A stretch of 64,000 nucleotides of DNA. It comes from Sedimenticola_A sp040506425. Lineage in GTDB: Bacteria; Pseudomonadota; Gammaproteobacteria; Chromatiales; Chromatiaceae. Below the pieces are notes generated by a model. That model did no database searches. It worked only from the letters and a program-made list of their open reading frames with translations, and was not told the DNA's origin. The stretch covers positions 2,728,001-2,792,000 of the forward strand of contig OZ245051.1 of the NCBI GenBank assembly GCA_965224515.1, in the 5' to 3' direction. A program made the position numbers and the translations under genes. This document shows positions 51,095 to 61,237 of the stretch, one piece after another; within the stretch, counting starts at the first letter, position 1, and every line of letters starts with the position of its first letter.

Positions 51095-52177
51095 ATGAGC
51101 AAGAATATTCTGGTTTTACCCGGTGATGGAATCGGTCAGGAGATCGTGGCTGAGGCAGTCAAGGTGCTGGCCTGTCTACGTGATGACTACGGGCTGGATA
51201 TCGATATGGATGAAGCCCTGATCGGTGGCACGGCCTACGATGCCGCAGGCACACCGCTGCCCGAGGCTACCCTTGACCTGGCCAAAGAGTCCGATGCGAT
51301 TCTGCTTGGCGCTGTAGGTGGTACCCAGTGGGAGTCTCTGGACTACTCGGTACGCCCGGAGCGCGGCCTGCTCGGTCTGCGCAAGGAGCTGGGTCTGTTC
51401 GCCAATCTGCGCCCGGCTATCCTCTATCCTCAGCTTGCCGATGCTTCCACTCTGAAAGCCGATGTTGTTTCCGGTCTGGATATGATGATTGTCCGGGAGC
51501 TGACCGGTGGTATCTATTTTGGTGAGCCCCGCGGTGTGCGTGAACTGGAGAACGGCGAGAAGCAGGGCTACAACACCCTGGTCTACCGTGAGTCAGAGGT
51601 GGACCGCATTGTGCGTGTGGCCATGGATATCGCCATGAAACGGGGCAAGCGGGTCTGCTCTGTGGACAAGGCAAACGTGCTTGAGGTAACCGAGCTCTGG
51701 CGTGATGTGGCCAACCGGGTTGGTGCGGAGTATCCAGAGGTTGAACTCTCACACATGTACGTCGACAACGCCTCCATGCAGCTGGTGCGTGCACCCAAGC
51801 AGTTCGATGTAATGGTCACCACCAATATGTTCGGTGACATTCTCTCAGACTGTGCTGCAATGCTGACCGGCTCCATCGGTATGCTGCCCTCCGCATCCCT
51901 GGATGAGCACGGTCGTGGTATGTATGAGCCTATCCACGGTTCAGCACCTGATATCGCGGGACAGGGTGTGGCCAATCCGCTGGCTACCATCCTCTCCGTA
52001 TCAATGATGCTGCGCTACTCACTGGATGAGCCTGAGATGGCTGAGCGTATCGAGAAAGCCGTGGACACCACCCTGGATGCCGGTCTGCGTACCCCGGATA
52101 TCCACTCCGATGGCACTCGTAAAGTAGGTACTGAAGAGATGGGCGATGCCGTGGTGGAAGCGCTTAGAAATCAGTAG
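51095..52177 (+). CDS. leuB: 3-isopropylmalate dehydrogenase
   Basis: 360 aa. An NAD-dependent oxidative decarboxylase, the next step after LeuCD. VLPGDGIGQEIVAEAVKVL, the substrate Arg/Lys positions in ELTGGIYFGEPRG, and the metal aspartates in TNMFGDILSDCAAMLTGSIGMLPSASL are present. It is 82 bases after leuD. Confidence 0.97.
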   Translation: MSKNILVLPGDGIGQEIVAEAVKVLACLRDDYGLDIDMDEALIGGTAYDAAGTPLPEATLDLAKESDAILLGAVGGTQWESLDYSVRPERGLLGLRKELGLFANLRPAILYPQLADASTLKADVVSGLDMMIVRELTGGIYFGEPRGVRELENGEKQGYNTLVYRESEVDRIVRVAMDIAMKRGKRVCSVDKANVLEVTELWRDVANRVGAEYPEVELSHMYVDNASMQLVRAPKQFDVMVTTNMFGDILSDCAAMLTGSIGMLPSASLDEHGRGMYEPIHGSAPDIAGQGVANPLATILSVSMMLRYSLDEPEMAERIEKAVDTTLDAGLRTPDIHSDGTRKVGTEEMGDAVVEALRNQ

Positions 52178-52292
52178 TTGCCAAAAAACCGTAGAGACTC
52201 GGGGACAGCAGAGATAGAATGAAAAATTCTGTGGTGCTTCCCCCGGATCTCCGGAGATCACCAGTTAACATTTTTTAAGGTAGAAGAAGGCA

Positions 52293-53408
52293 ATGAAACG
52301 CGTAGGTTTTGTCGGTTGGCGCGGTATGGTCGGTTCAGTTCTCATGGACCGTATGCGAGAAGAGAAAGATTTCGACTTGATCGAAGAGCCGGTCTTTTTC
52401 ACCACCTCCCAGGCGGGGCAGCAGGGTCCGGATATCGGTAAGGATATTCCGCTGCTGAAAGACGCCAGCGATATCGCTGAACTGAAAAAAATGGATGCCA
52501 TCGTCACCTGTCAGGGTGGGGATTACACCAAGTCTGTTTTTGAAGAGCTGCGTAACAGCGGCTGGAACGGCTACTGGATCGATGCCGCTTCCGCACTGCG
52601 CATGGCCGATCACGCTGTCATCGTCCTCGATCCGGTAAACCGTGATGTGATTGATGCTGCACTGGCAGCAGGCAAAAAAGACTTCATTGGAGGCAACTGT
52701 ACCGTTAGCCTGATGCTGATGGGGCTGGGTGGCCTGTTCCAGAACGACCTGGTGGAGTGGATGACCGCCATGACCTACCAGGCGGCCTCCGGTGCCGGTG
52801 CACGTAACATGCGTGAACTGATCAACCAGATGGGCCACCTGCGTGATGCCTCGGCCAACCTGCTTGATGACCCCTCATCAGCCATTCTGGATATCGACCG
52901 GGTGGTAACCGACGATATGCGTGGTACGGGCTATCCCACTGAGAACTTTGGTGTGCCCCTGGCAGGCAGCCTCATCCCCTGGATTGATGTGGCTCTTGAG
53001 AACGGCCAGAGCAAGGAGGAGTGGAAGGCGGTTTCCGAGACCAACAAGATCCTTGGGCGCAGTGGCGACATTATCCCCATCGATGGAACCTGTGTGCGTA
53101 TCGGTGCCATGCGCAGTCATAGCCAGGCATTGACCATCAAGCTCAAGAAAGACGTGCCGTTGGACGAGGTTGAACAGATGCTGGGCGAGGCCAACGAGTG
53201 GTCGAAAGTGATCCCCAACGATCGTGAGCTCACCATGCGGGAGCTTAGTCCTGCCAAGGTAACCGGTACTTTGAGTGTACCCGTAGGCCGGTTGCGTAAA
53301 ATGAACCTGGGCAACGAGTACCTCAACGCATTCACCGTAGGTGACCAGTTGCTGTGGGGTGCTGCAGAGCCGCTGCGCCGCATGCTTCGTATCTTGTTAG
53401 AAGATTGA
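52293..53408 (+). CDS. asd: Aspartate-semialdehyde dehydrogenase (gram-negative type)
   Basis: 371 aa. It makes aspartate semialdehyde for lysine, threonine and methionine and for cell wall diaminopimelate. VGFVGWRGMVGSVLMDRM binds NADP and the catalytic Cys is in GGNCTVSLMLMGL. RIGAMRSHSQALTIKLKKD holds the active-site His. It is the first of two paralogous genes in tandem. Confidence 0.95.
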   Translation: MKRVGFVGWRGMVGSVLMDRMREEKDFDLIEEPVFFTTSQAGQQGPDIGKDIPLLKDASDIAELKKMDAIVTCQGGDYTKSVFEELRNSGWNGYWIDAASALRMADHAVIVLDPVNRDVIDAALAAGKKDFIGGNCTVSLMLMGLGGLFQNDLVEWMTAMTYQAASGAGARNMRELINQMGHLRDASANLLDDPSSAILDIDRVVTDDMRGTGYPTENFGVPLAGSLIPWIDVALENGQSKEEWKAVSETNKILGRSGDIIPIDGTCVRIGAMRSHSQALTIKLKKDVPLDEVEQMLGEANEWSKVIPNDRELTMRELSPAKVTGTLSVPVGRLRKMNLGNEYLNAFTVGDQLLWGAAEPLRRMLRILLED

Positions 53409-53600
53409 TTTGTAGAAGACTGTATCTGTAAGAGCTCTCTTCAAGCAGCGATAATCCGGTATTTGGATTTTCGCCCAGAGGGCAGACTTCCGGGTAAAGA
53501 GATGTCTGCAACTTGTTTTTTTTGGAGGCCTGCCCGCCGGTGAATATGGTGGAGCAGGCTTCTCTCCTTTCAGAAAGTCGATATAGGAAAACCCCGAGTT

Positions 53601-54626
53601 ATGGCTGAAAGAACATTCAATGTTGCAGTGGTGGGAGCCACTGGGGCTGTGGGAGAAGCGATGCTCTCAATTCTCGCAGAGCGCTCTTTTCCGGTTGGCG
53701 AGATTCATGCGCTGGCCAGCAGTCGTTCCGCAGGGAAAAAGGTCGCTTTCGGCTCCAAGATGATCACGGTTCACGACCTGGCGGAGTTTGACTTTACCAA
53801 GGTTCAGATTGCTCTCTTTTCCGCCGGGGCAGGGGTATCGGCAACTTATGCCCAGAAGGCTTCAGAGTCTGGAGCGGTGGTAGTGGATAACACCTCTTTT
53901 TTCCGTTACGAGGAAGATATCCCCCTGGTGGTGCCGGAGGTCAATCCCGAGATGGTCGGAGACTATGTGAATAGGGGGATTATCGCTAATCCCAACTGCT
54001 CCACCATTCAGATGCTGGTTGCCATAAACCCGATCCACAAGGCGGTTGGGGTAAGCAGGATCAATGTCTGCACCTACCAGGCTGTTTCCGGTAGTGGTCA
54101 CAAGGCTGTGGAGGCCCTTGCCAGGGAGACAGCGCAACTGATGAATGCGAAACCGGTATCAGCATCGGTTTATCCCAAGCAGATTGCCTTCAACGTACTG
54201 CCCCAGATCGACAGCTTCGAAGATAACGGGTATACACGTGAAGAGATGAAGATGGTCTTGGAGACTCGCAAGATTCTTCGGGATGAATCGATCCAGGTGA
54301 ATCCCACCGCGGTACGTGTGCCGGTCTTTTATGGGCATTCTGAAGCAGTGCACCTGGAAACCCGTGAAAAGATAAGCGTGGAAGATGTAAGGGCAATGCT
54401 TGAGCAGGCGCCCGGTGTCACTGTTCTGGATCAGCACGAGGATGGCGGCTACCCAACCCCGGTCACTGAATCATCTGGCAACGATGCAACCTTCGTAGGT
54501 CGTATCCGGGAGGATATCTCTCACCCGATGGGGCTCAACCTCTGGGTGGTGGCCGATAATGTCCGCAAGGGTGCTGCACTCAACAGTGTTCAGATTGCCG
54601 AGATTCTGGTAAAAGATTACCTGTGA
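53601..54626 (+). CDS. Second aspartate-semialdehyde dehydrogenase-like protein (Asd2/USG-1 type)
   Basis: 341 aa, of the same superfamily as asd but the shorter type. It has VAVVGATGAVGEAMLSILAERSFP, NPNCSTIQMLVAINPIH with the catalytic Cys position kept, and VPVFYGHSEAVHLET with the active-site His. It fills the usg/PA3116 slot before fimV in Pseudomonas. Because the Cys and His are kept, it may be an active second enzyme. Confidence 0.88.
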   Translation: MAERTFNVAVVGATGAVGEAMLSILAERSFPVGEIHALASSRSAGKKVAFGSKMITVHDLAEFDFTKVQIALFSAGAGVSATYAQKASESGAVVVDNTSFFRYEEDIPLVVPEVNPEMVGDYVNRGIIANPNCSTIQMLVAINPIHKAVGVSRINVCTYQAVSGSGHKAVEALARETAQLMNAKPVSASVYPKQIAFNVLPQIDSFEDNGYTREEMKMVLETRKILRDESIQVNPTAVRVPVFYGHSEAVHLETREKISVEDVRAMLEQAPGVTVLDQHEDGGYPTPVTESSGNDATFVGRIREDISHPMGLNLWVVADNVRKGAALNSVQIAEILVKDYL

Positions 54627-54943
54627 TTTGATCCATCTGTTTAGGGGTGGATTCTTATACTAATAAACCAAAAACAGGAAAAAAACTCCTGTTACGGGGC
54701 GCCTGGGTATTACTGGTAACCGCTTCAGGTCAACGCTTTTATCTCAAGTGTGCAAAGTGCATCACGCAATAAATGTCTCCAGTCGCATGCTGGATGATAA
54801 TATTTGTCAAAAAATGTTGGTGTGAGCTATAGTTAGCGAGCATATATTAAGTTTTTTCTACTCTATCATCAGGGTGGGGTAGTCTCGAACCAGGAGATAC
54901 CCTGTTGAGGGTGTCAGGGGAACTGGTAAAGGAAGGGGAAGGC

Positions 54944-57628
54944 ATGATCCGTAGAACAACGCTGGCATTGATCATTGCGCTGGGCATTGCGCCGTTGAAT
55001 GTCAACGCACTTGGATTGGGTGATATTCAGTTAAATTCAGCGCTGAATCAGTATCTTGATGCTGATATACAGCTGTTGTCGGTGAGCAAGGACGAGATGC
55101 CTGATGTTCGGGTAACCCTTGCATCTGCCGAGGCGTTCAGACGTGCAGGAGTTGAGCGCCCGTTTATTCTGACCAAGTTGCGTTTCAAACCTGAGGCTCG
55201 TCCAGATGGCAGCACAATTGTGCATGTCAGCAGTCGCGATCCCATACGTGAGCCTTTTCTGAATTTTCTGGTGGAGATCAACTGGCCGAAAGGCAAGCTG
55301 GTACGTGAGTACACCGTGCTGCTGGATCCCCCGGTTACCCTGGACAGGAAGCCCGCACCGGTACAGGCTCCCAGGGCCGCCGTCACCAGGGCACCTGCGC
55401 CGGCACCTGTCTCCAGGCCAAAGCCGACTTCAGGATCGGTTGTCAGCGGTGGTGATGTCGCCTGGGCTGGCGGAGCAGAGCCAGCTACTGACGAATACGG
55501 ACCAACTAAGCGAAATGACACCCTGTGGGGAATTGCCAAAAGTGTCAGGCACGATGGCGCGTCAATGCAGCAGGCAATGATCTCGCTGTTTCGTGCCAAC
55601 CCCCAGGCCTTTGCCGACAACAACATCAATAATCTGAAAGTGGGGCAGATCATTCGCGTCCCAAAGCGGGATGACATGCTCGCCACCAGCCGGCGAGAGG
55701 CTCAGCAAGTCTATAGTGAGCACCTTAACGCCTGGCAAGCTGGCCGTGCCCCTGTTCCTGCTGCAGAAGCGCCAACCCCCGCCGCTGCGGAACAGGCGGA
55801 GCCAGCCGCTGAGCAGGCAGCAGAGGCTGAACTGAAAATTGCCACCGCCCGTCCAGAAGGCGAGGGAGAAGCAGGTCCGGCAGAAGGCGCCGCCCCCTCA
55901 GAAGCCCTGGATAAACTCCAGCAGGACCTGATTCTTGCCCAGGAAGAGAAGGCGAGTGCTCTGCAGGAGGGTGATGAACTGAAGGCGCGTGTTGGCGACC
56001 TTGAGTCGCAGCTCGAGGATCTCGAGCGGCTGCTGACCCTGAAGAGCGAGCAACTGGCCAGACTACAGTCTGCAGCTACAACAGCCCCCGAAGTTGAAGC
56101 CCCGGTAGTTGCCGAGAGTGCAGTTGAGCCTCAACCGGAAGCAGCACCAGCACCAGCTCCGGCTCCTGTTGCAGAAGTTAAAAAGCCTGATCCCAAGCCT
56201 GCTCCAGTAGCCAAGCAGGCAAAACCTGCCACGCCAAAACTGACGGCCAAGCCGAGAAAAGAGCGTGAAAAAGGGTTCATGGAAAAAGTTATGGGAGACC
56301 CGACAATGCTTGGTATCGGCATTGCGGTCGTGGTGGTTCTGCTTGCCCTGATCTGGGTGGTTATCAGCCGTAGGCGTTCCAGCTCAGCGGATTTCCAGGA
56401 GAGCATCCTGGTGAGCACCATAGACGATACAGATTCGGAAGTGGTTGACGAGGCTGGAGGTGTGGATAAGCAGGCAGATGACACCTCTTTCCTGAGTGAT
56501 TTCTCCCCCAGTGACATAGATGCGCTGCAGGATGAGACCGGTGAAGTCGATCCCCTGGCAGAAACCGATGTATATATCGCCTACGGTCGTTATCAACAGG
56601 CCGAAGAGCTGATTACACAGGCTATAGAGAAAGATCCTGAGCGTATTGAATTGCGGCACAAGCTTTTCGAGATTCTTTTCGCGGTAAAAGATGCAGACAA
56701 GTACGTCAAGTTTGCAGAAGAGTGTAAAGAAGAGGGTATCGATGACAGGGATCCGGCCGCCTGGGAAAAAGTTGTAGCGATGGGAGCTCAACTTGCCTCT
56801 GGCCATGAATTGTTTGCCGATTATGACGGGGAGGCACCAGTAGTACCGGCTGCCGACGAGACGGATTCTGCAGATGAGTTCGAACTCGACCTGGATGATA
56901 TGACTGCCGAACTGGAAGTTGTCGGCAAGGCCGATGAAAATGTCTCCGAAGAGGCGGGATCGGATGAGCTTGAGGCTCAGACCGATACCGATGAGGACCT
57001 GAGCGAACTGGATCTGGACTTCGATCTGGACGGCGACAGCGAAGAGGCTGACCTGTCGGAAGAGGTATCCCTGGATTTCGATGAGAGTGAGTTCAGTCTT
57101 GAGTTGGATGGCGAGGAGACTGCAGGTGAAGATAAAGCCGAAGAGTCTGCCGATGATCTTGAGTTTGATCTGGGCGAGATAGCATCTGAAGAGAAATCCG
57201 AAGAGGATGAGGAACTGAAGATCGAAGACACCCTTGAGCAGGCTCAGCTGGATGATCTGGATCTGTCAGACTTCGAGGAGTCATCAGAGGCATCTGAAGA
57301 GACATCCGATGAGGGAATACTCTCCTTCTCTGATGATGAGTTGAGCGAACTGGAAAGCCTTGATCTGGGTGAAACCGAGGATGCTGCCGGTGAAGGCATG
57401 TTGTCGCTGGATGACCTGGAAGAGGAGTTGGATGTCGACCAGGGTGAGGTATCTGCACCAGAAGATGCAGGAGATACCGACGAGGTGAGCACCAAGCTGG
57501 ATCTTGCGCGTGCCTATATCGATATGGGTGACAGCGAAGGTGCCCAGGGCATTCTGGAAGAGGTTGTTTCAGAAGGCAGTGATGAGCAGAAGCAGGAAGC
57601 TCAGCAACTGCTGGACCAGCTCAGCTGA
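54944..57628 (+). CDS. fimV: FimV-family LysM/TPR polar hub protein
   Basis: 894 aa from MIRRTTLALIIALG at 54944, behind GGAAGGGGAAGG. FimV is an inner-membrane hub at cell poles for type IV pili and secretion. Seen in order: a signal peptide, an N-terminal periplasmic domain (to ~140), a Pro/Ala-rich linker, a LysM-like domain (about 190-250, NDTLWGIAKSVRHDG), a coiled coil (about 320-385), one membrane segment (about 455-478), a TPR pair, a very acidic stretch (about 640-840) and the conserved FimV C-terminal domain with LDLARAYIDMGDSEGAQGILEEV. Confidence 0.93.
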   Translation: MIRRTTLALIIALGIAPLNVNALGLGDIQLNSALNQYLDADIQLLSVSKDEMPDVRVTLASAEAFRRAGVERPFILTKLRFKPEARPDGSTIVHVSSRDPIREPFLNFLVEINWPKGKLVREYTVLLDPPVTLDRKPAPVQAPRAAVTRAPAPAPVSRPKPTSGSVVSGGDVAWAGGAEPATDEYGPTKRNDTLWGIAKSVRHDGASMQQAMISLFRANPQAFADNNINNLKVGQIIRVPKRDDMLATSRREAQQVYSEHLNAWQAGRAPVPAAEAPTPAAAEQAEPAAEQAAEAELKIATARPEGEGEAGPAEGAAPSEALDKLQQDLILAQEEKASALQEGDELKARVGDLESQLEDLERLLTLKSEQLARLQSAATTAPEVEAPVVAESAVEPQPEAAPAPAPAPVAEVKKPDPKPAPVAKQAKPATPKLTAKPRKEREKGFMEKVMGDPTMLGIGIAVVVVLLALIWVVISRRRSSSADFQESILVSTIDDTDSEVVDEAGGVDKQADDTSFLSDFSPSDIDALQDETGEVDPLAETDVYIAYGRYQQAEELITQAIEKDPERIELRHKLFEILFAVKDADKYVKFAEECKEEGIDDRDPAAWEKVVAMGAQLASGHELFADYDGEAPVVPAADETDSADEFELDLDDMTAELEVVGKADENVSEEAGSDELEAQTDTDEDLSELDLDFDLDGDSEEADLSEEVSLDFDESEFSLELDGEETAGEDKAEESADDLEFDLGEIASEEKSEEDEELKIEDTLEQAQLDDLDLSDFEESSEASEETSDEGILSFSDDELSELESLDLGETEDAAGEGMLSLDDLEEELDVDQGEVSAPEDAGDTDEVSTKLDLARAYIDMGDSEGAQGILEEVVSEGSDEQKQEAQQLLDQLS

Positions 57629-57657
57629 TCTGTTTTAATTCATAATTACAGCCAACG

Positions 57658-57682
57658 AGGCGCGCCTGAGGTGCGCCTTTTT
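57658..57682 (+). terminator. Terminator after fimV
   Basis: AGGCGC and GCGCCT form a short stem, followed by TTTTT. Confidence 0.65.
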
Positions 57683-57764
57683 GGTTTTATACCTTTAAGA
57701 ATCTCAGTTTCATCAATACACAAGATGAGGCGGATTCTTGCTGATAAAGAGATAGGATAGAGAG

Positions 57765-58532
57765 ATGCGCCTCGCGATGGGGGTTGAATATGATGGTTCC
57801 CGCTATCACGGCTGGCAGATCCAGGATGGTGTTGACAGCGTACAGCAGCAGTTGGAACAGGCAGTGTCAAAAGTTGCCGATCACCCTGTTTCCGTGCAGT
57901 GCGCAGGACGTACCGATACCGGTGTTCACGGTATAGGGCAGGTTGTGCACTTTGATACCGAAGCGCTCAGAACTGAGAGAAACTGGCTGTTGGGTACTAA
58001 CGTCAACTTGCCGTTCGATATCAATGTGAACTGGGTGAAGCCTGTTCCGGATGAGTTTCATGCCCGGTTCTCAGCCACTGACAGAAGCTACCGCTACGTG
58101 ATTCTCAATCGTCGCTCCCGCTCAGCAATTTGGCGTGATCGCAGCGTATGGATTCATCATGAGCTGGATGAGGGGCTTATGGCTGAAGCGGCCGGGCATC
58201 TGGTCGGTACCCACGATTTCTCCTCTTATCGCGCCCTGGGCTGTCAGGCGAAAAGTCCCGTCAGAACCATCTCCAGGCTGGATGTCAGCCGTCAGCAAGA
58301 CCGGGTCATCATCGATATCACCGCCAACGCCTTTCTGCATCACATGGTGAGAAACATCGCCGGTGTTCTTATTGCGATCGGGAAGGGAGAACGTCCAACA
58401 GGCTGGTCCCGTGAAGTGCTGGATTACAGAGACCGAACCCTGGGTGGGGTGACCGCCCAGCCCCAGGGGCTTTTCCTTATGCATGTGGGTTATCCTGAGC
58501 AGTATGATTTGCCGGATAATCCCCCCTTTTGA
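57765..58532 (+). CDS. truA: tRNA pseudouridine-38-40 synthase TruA
   Basis: 255 aa. It modifies uridines 38-40 in the tRNA anticodon arm. GVEYDGSRYHGWQIQ and the catalytic aspartate in CAGRTDTGVHGIGQVVHFDT are present. FLHHMVRNIAGVLIAIGKGERP is the C-terminal signature. It follows fimV as in Pseudomonas, but trpF does not follow it here. Confidence 0.96.
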   Translation: MRLAMGVEYDGSRYHGWQIQDGVDSVQQQLEQAVSKVADHPVSVQCAGRTDTGVHGIGQVVHFDTEALRTERNWLLGTNVNLPFDINVNWVKPVPDEFHARFSATDRSYRYVILNRRSRSAIWRDRSVWIHHELDEGLMAEAAGHLVGTHDFSSYRALGCQAKSPVRTISRLDVSRQQDRVIIDITANAFLHHMVRNIAGVLIAIGKGERPTGWSREVLDYRDRTLGGVTAQPQGLFLMHVGYPEQYDLPDNPPF

Positions 58533-58538
58533 TGATGT

Positions 58539-58559
58539 GCTTGGGCCAGACGGCCAAGC
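58539..58559. other. Stem-loop between truA and the EPS transferase gene
   Basis: GCTTGG-GCC pairs with GGC-CAAGC with a one-base bulge, between converging genes. It is a possible shared terminator. Confidence 0.4.
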
Positions 58560-58622
58560 AGAAAAGAATGAACAGGGATGGGTGTAAGATGAAGTCAGCC
58601 CTTGTTTTTCAAGTTCAATACA

Positions 58623-60032
58623 TCAATACGCATTCTTGTTGAACAACGTCAGTACTGTTCTGACCATGATGGTAAAGTCCAGCCAGATTGACCAGTTGTT
58701 GATATATTCAAGGTCACTCTCCACACGCTTGATCATCTGGTCGAGTTCCTTTGTCTCTCCGCGGTAGCCCCGCACCTGGGCCAGGCCGGTAATACCTGGT
58801 TTGATTCGATGCCGAGCGAGATAAGCTTCAATTCGCTTTGAATACTCTTCGTTATGGCTGATGGCATGGGGACGGGGTCCAACCAGGGACATGGAGCCAT
58901 CAAGTACATTAAACAGCTGTGGCAACTCATCAATACTGGTACGTCTGAGAAAACGCCCCGTTCTTGTAATCCGTGGATCCTCCTTGGTTGCCTGCTTGAT
59001 ATAACCTTCCTCGGGTTCATGAATGCGCATACTGCGGAATTTCCAAATGTGGAAATTCCGCCCATCCCATCCGGTGCGAGGTTGTCTGAAAAAGACGGGG
59101 CCGGGTGAGTCCAGCTTGACTGCAAGGGCAGCCAGGAGCATCAGTGGGGAAAGCAGGATCAGCGCGAGCAGGGATAAAACCCTGTCTTCCAGTGACTTCA
59201 TTAACAGATTGGTGCCGACTAAGGGCGATTCAGAGAGCGTAATGATCGGAATACCCGACAGCTCCTTTACACTGTGGTTGATCAGGTTCAAAGCGAAGAT
59301 ATTCGGTGCCCAATGTACATCGACGTTTTTATCAATCAGGGCATAGTAGATCTCTTCAATTATAGGCACGCTATCCAGGGGTACAGCGATATAGATACTG
59401 CGGATGCTATGCTTATTCACCAACTGCATAACATCATTCACGTTGCCCAATACCCTTGGCTGAAGATCAGGGTTAATTCCATTCTGATCAACGCTGCTAT
59501 CTTCCTGGGTTGCTACTGTGCCGATTATCTTATCGTTGATCCATGGATTATCGTTGATTTTCCGGTAAAGATAATCTGCCAGCTGACCATTGCCGATTAG
59601 CAGGGCATTATGATCTGCCTGGGTGGTTTTTAGCCGGTTATATACCCATTGCAGCCAGATATGGAGTAGCACCTGGCCAATACCACCTGCAACAAAGAGC
59701 ATTACCAGAAACTGGCGTGAAAAAATCTCGGATGTTTTGGACAGGAATCCGAGTGCAAGCAAAATCCCGACAGAGAAGGTCCAGGCCTTTATCAGCAGTG
59801 CTTTCTCAGTGAAGTTGCTACGTGCACGATAGATGCCCAATCGATCATAAACAATGACCATTATCACAAGAAGCATCACGCAGAGAATGACATAGGGAAG
59901 GGGCAGGTACCCGAATTTGAGTAAGCAGAAACCGTTCACTATGCAGATGATCAACAGAGCATCGAGACTCGCCTGGATTGAGGAGAATGTAGTATTCCTG
60001 CTCTGCAGTAATGGCTTGTTTTGAGGTTGCAT
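58623..60032 (-). CDS. Undecaprenyl-phosphate sugar phosphotransferase (WcaJ/EpsB type)
   Basis: 469 aa from ATG 60032; a GTG at 60080 would add 16 residues. It puts the first sugar-phosphate on the lipid carrier for exopolysaccharide. Four N-terminal membrane helices, a CoA-binding-like domain (NGQLADYLYRKINDNPW), a fifth helix (LLALILLSPLMLLAALAVKL) and the transferase domain with DSPGPVFFRQPRTGWDGR, RTSIDELPQLFNVLDGSMSLVGPRP and PGITGLAQVRG. It is the first of the EPS genes. Confidence 0.93.
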   Translation of the reverse strand: MQPQNKPLLQSRNTTFSSIQASLDALLIICIVNGFCLLKFGYLPLPYVILCVMLLVIMVIVYDRLGIYRARSNFTEKALLIKAWTFSVGILLALGFLSKTSEIFSRQFLVMLFVAGGIGQVLLHIWLQWVYNRLKTTQADHNALLIGNGQLADYLYRKINDNPWINDKIIGTVATQEDSSVDQNGINPDLQPRVLGNVNDVMQLVNKHSIRSIYIAVPLDSVPIIEEIYYALIDKNVDVHWAPNIFALNLINHSVKELSGIPIITLSESPLVGTNLLMKSLEDRVLSLLALILLSPLMLLAALAVKLDSPGPVFFRQPRTGWDGRNFHIWKFRSMRIHEPEEGYIKQATKEDPRITRTGRFLRRTSIDELPQLFNVLDGSMSLVGPRPHAISHNEEYSKRIEAYLARHRIKPGITGLAQVRGYRGETKELDQMIKRVESDLEYINNWSIWLDFTIMVRTVLTLFNKNAY

Positions 60033-60386
60033 ACTAAATTTCTGTGGTTGTTCGGTGGATGATATCACTCGTTTACACACTAAGAGCGAATAAGTCTCAC
60101 ACTTAATGGTTTCCCGGTAAAGTAGCCTTAACGAACTGATTTCGATGTTGATAACGTGCCATGCAGGTGAATCTCAAATCGAGGCGCTGTCTTATAGTAA
60201 TCTGCTCCAGGGTCAGGGATAGTTTAAACTCCGGCTGTTAATGCGGATCGTTGATTTTCCAGCGATCTATGCTGACAGTAGTTACCAGAATCAAATTTAT
60301 ATGTTTTTGGTGGTAGTTTTTCAGCCCTCCATCTCATACCAAAACCCGTTGTCAGGCACCTTCTGGGTGTAAACCCTACCTAAAAT

Positions 60387-60404
60387 GGTAGGGTGCACCC
60401 TACC
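60387..60404. other. Perfect 18-bp palindrome in EPS promoter region
   Basis: GGTAGGGTGCACCCTACC, with a near copy GGGTGTAAACCCTACC just before it (60365-60380). It lies in the 585-base gap 60033-60617. It may be an operator or a repeat remnant; a short open frame there (60321-60509, minus) has no family features. Confidence 0.5.
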
Positions 60405-60617
60405 TCGCTGCTGGGGTGTTTTACTCGCCAGGTTGCGGTCTTTTCTCCGGTTCAAGGCGTAGATCTGCCAGCAGTAGAACTGGACAGCTTGCAGTAATCT
60501 TTCCCCCAAGAGAGTAGTTTCGCTTGTATTGGCTTATCTGGTTGGCAAACAAGCAAGGATGAGTTCTGACTTTACAGCTTTTCCGCAAGCTACAGAAGGT
60601 GAGTCAAGGGGGCAACG

Positions 60618-60869
60618 ATGTTCAAAATATATATTGCTGGCATGCTTCTCATGGCGTCGAGTGTCTCATTTGGCGCATTCACGGATTTGGATAAATCAGA
60701 CAGTGAACTGTCTGATAGTGTTGTGATGACACTATCTTTGAGCGGAGATGCTGGTAGCGGTTCTACACCGGTTTCAACTCTCGATGCAGTGCCGCTCTCA
60801 GCTGCAGGGTGGCTCTTCGGTTCAACTCTTATTGGTTTTGTAGCACTTAGCCGGCGCAAGCAGGTATAG
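60618..60869 (+). CDS. VPLPA-CTERM sorted small protein
   Basis: 83 aa. A signal peptide (MFKIYIAGMLLMASSVSFGA) is followed by a Ser/Asp-rich mature part and a C-terminal sorting tail. The tail starts VPLSAAGWLFGS at residue 58 and is followed by a hydrophobic helix and SRRKQV. This is a VPLPA variant of PEP-CTERM, a target for exosortase. AAGGGGG precedes the start. Its place in the EPS locus fits the known link between exosortase and exopolysaccharide. The exosortase gene is not in the window. Confidence 0.82.
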   Translation: MFKIYIAGMLLMASSVSFGAFTDLDKSDSELSDSVVMTLSLSGDAGSGSTPVSTLDAVPLSAAGWLFGSTLIGFVALSRRKQV

Positions 60870-60906
60870 CATCTACAGTGCAGTGATGCTGTGCTTATGC
60901 AGACAT

Positions 60907-60928
60907 CCTCTCCTGATCCCGGGAGAGG
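60907..60928 (+). terminator. Stem-loop after VPLPA-CTERM gene
   Basis: CCTCTCC (60907-60913) pairs with GGAGAGG (60922-60928). The rest of the 368-base gap to 61237 shows no clear promoter. Confidence 0.5.
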
Positions 60929-61237
60929 GGTATCCCTCGTGAAACAGAGCTCAATCTACCCTATTAGAACACCTTTTGCTGATTCCACATCCGGCTGAAG
61001 TTCCATTCAATAACGATTCAATCACTTTATTTTCAGTTGGCACTAAAGTCACACCCCTTGGAACTTCAAACTCCCCTGGTTACCCACCCCTTGGCTGTAC
61101 CTTTCTCCAGAGAAACAGCGCAATCGAATAAAACTATCTGCTAAAAATTAAATAATCTTTGTTTAACAGGATGTTAATGGTACTATCTCCCCTAATTACT
61201 CAAAATAAGATGCTGCTGCAGGATGGAGAAAAATTGG

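Noticed and set aside
60321..60509. 62-codon minus-strand frame in EPS intergenic region
   Set aside because: It spans the repeated palindromes and shows no family likeness or ribosome site.
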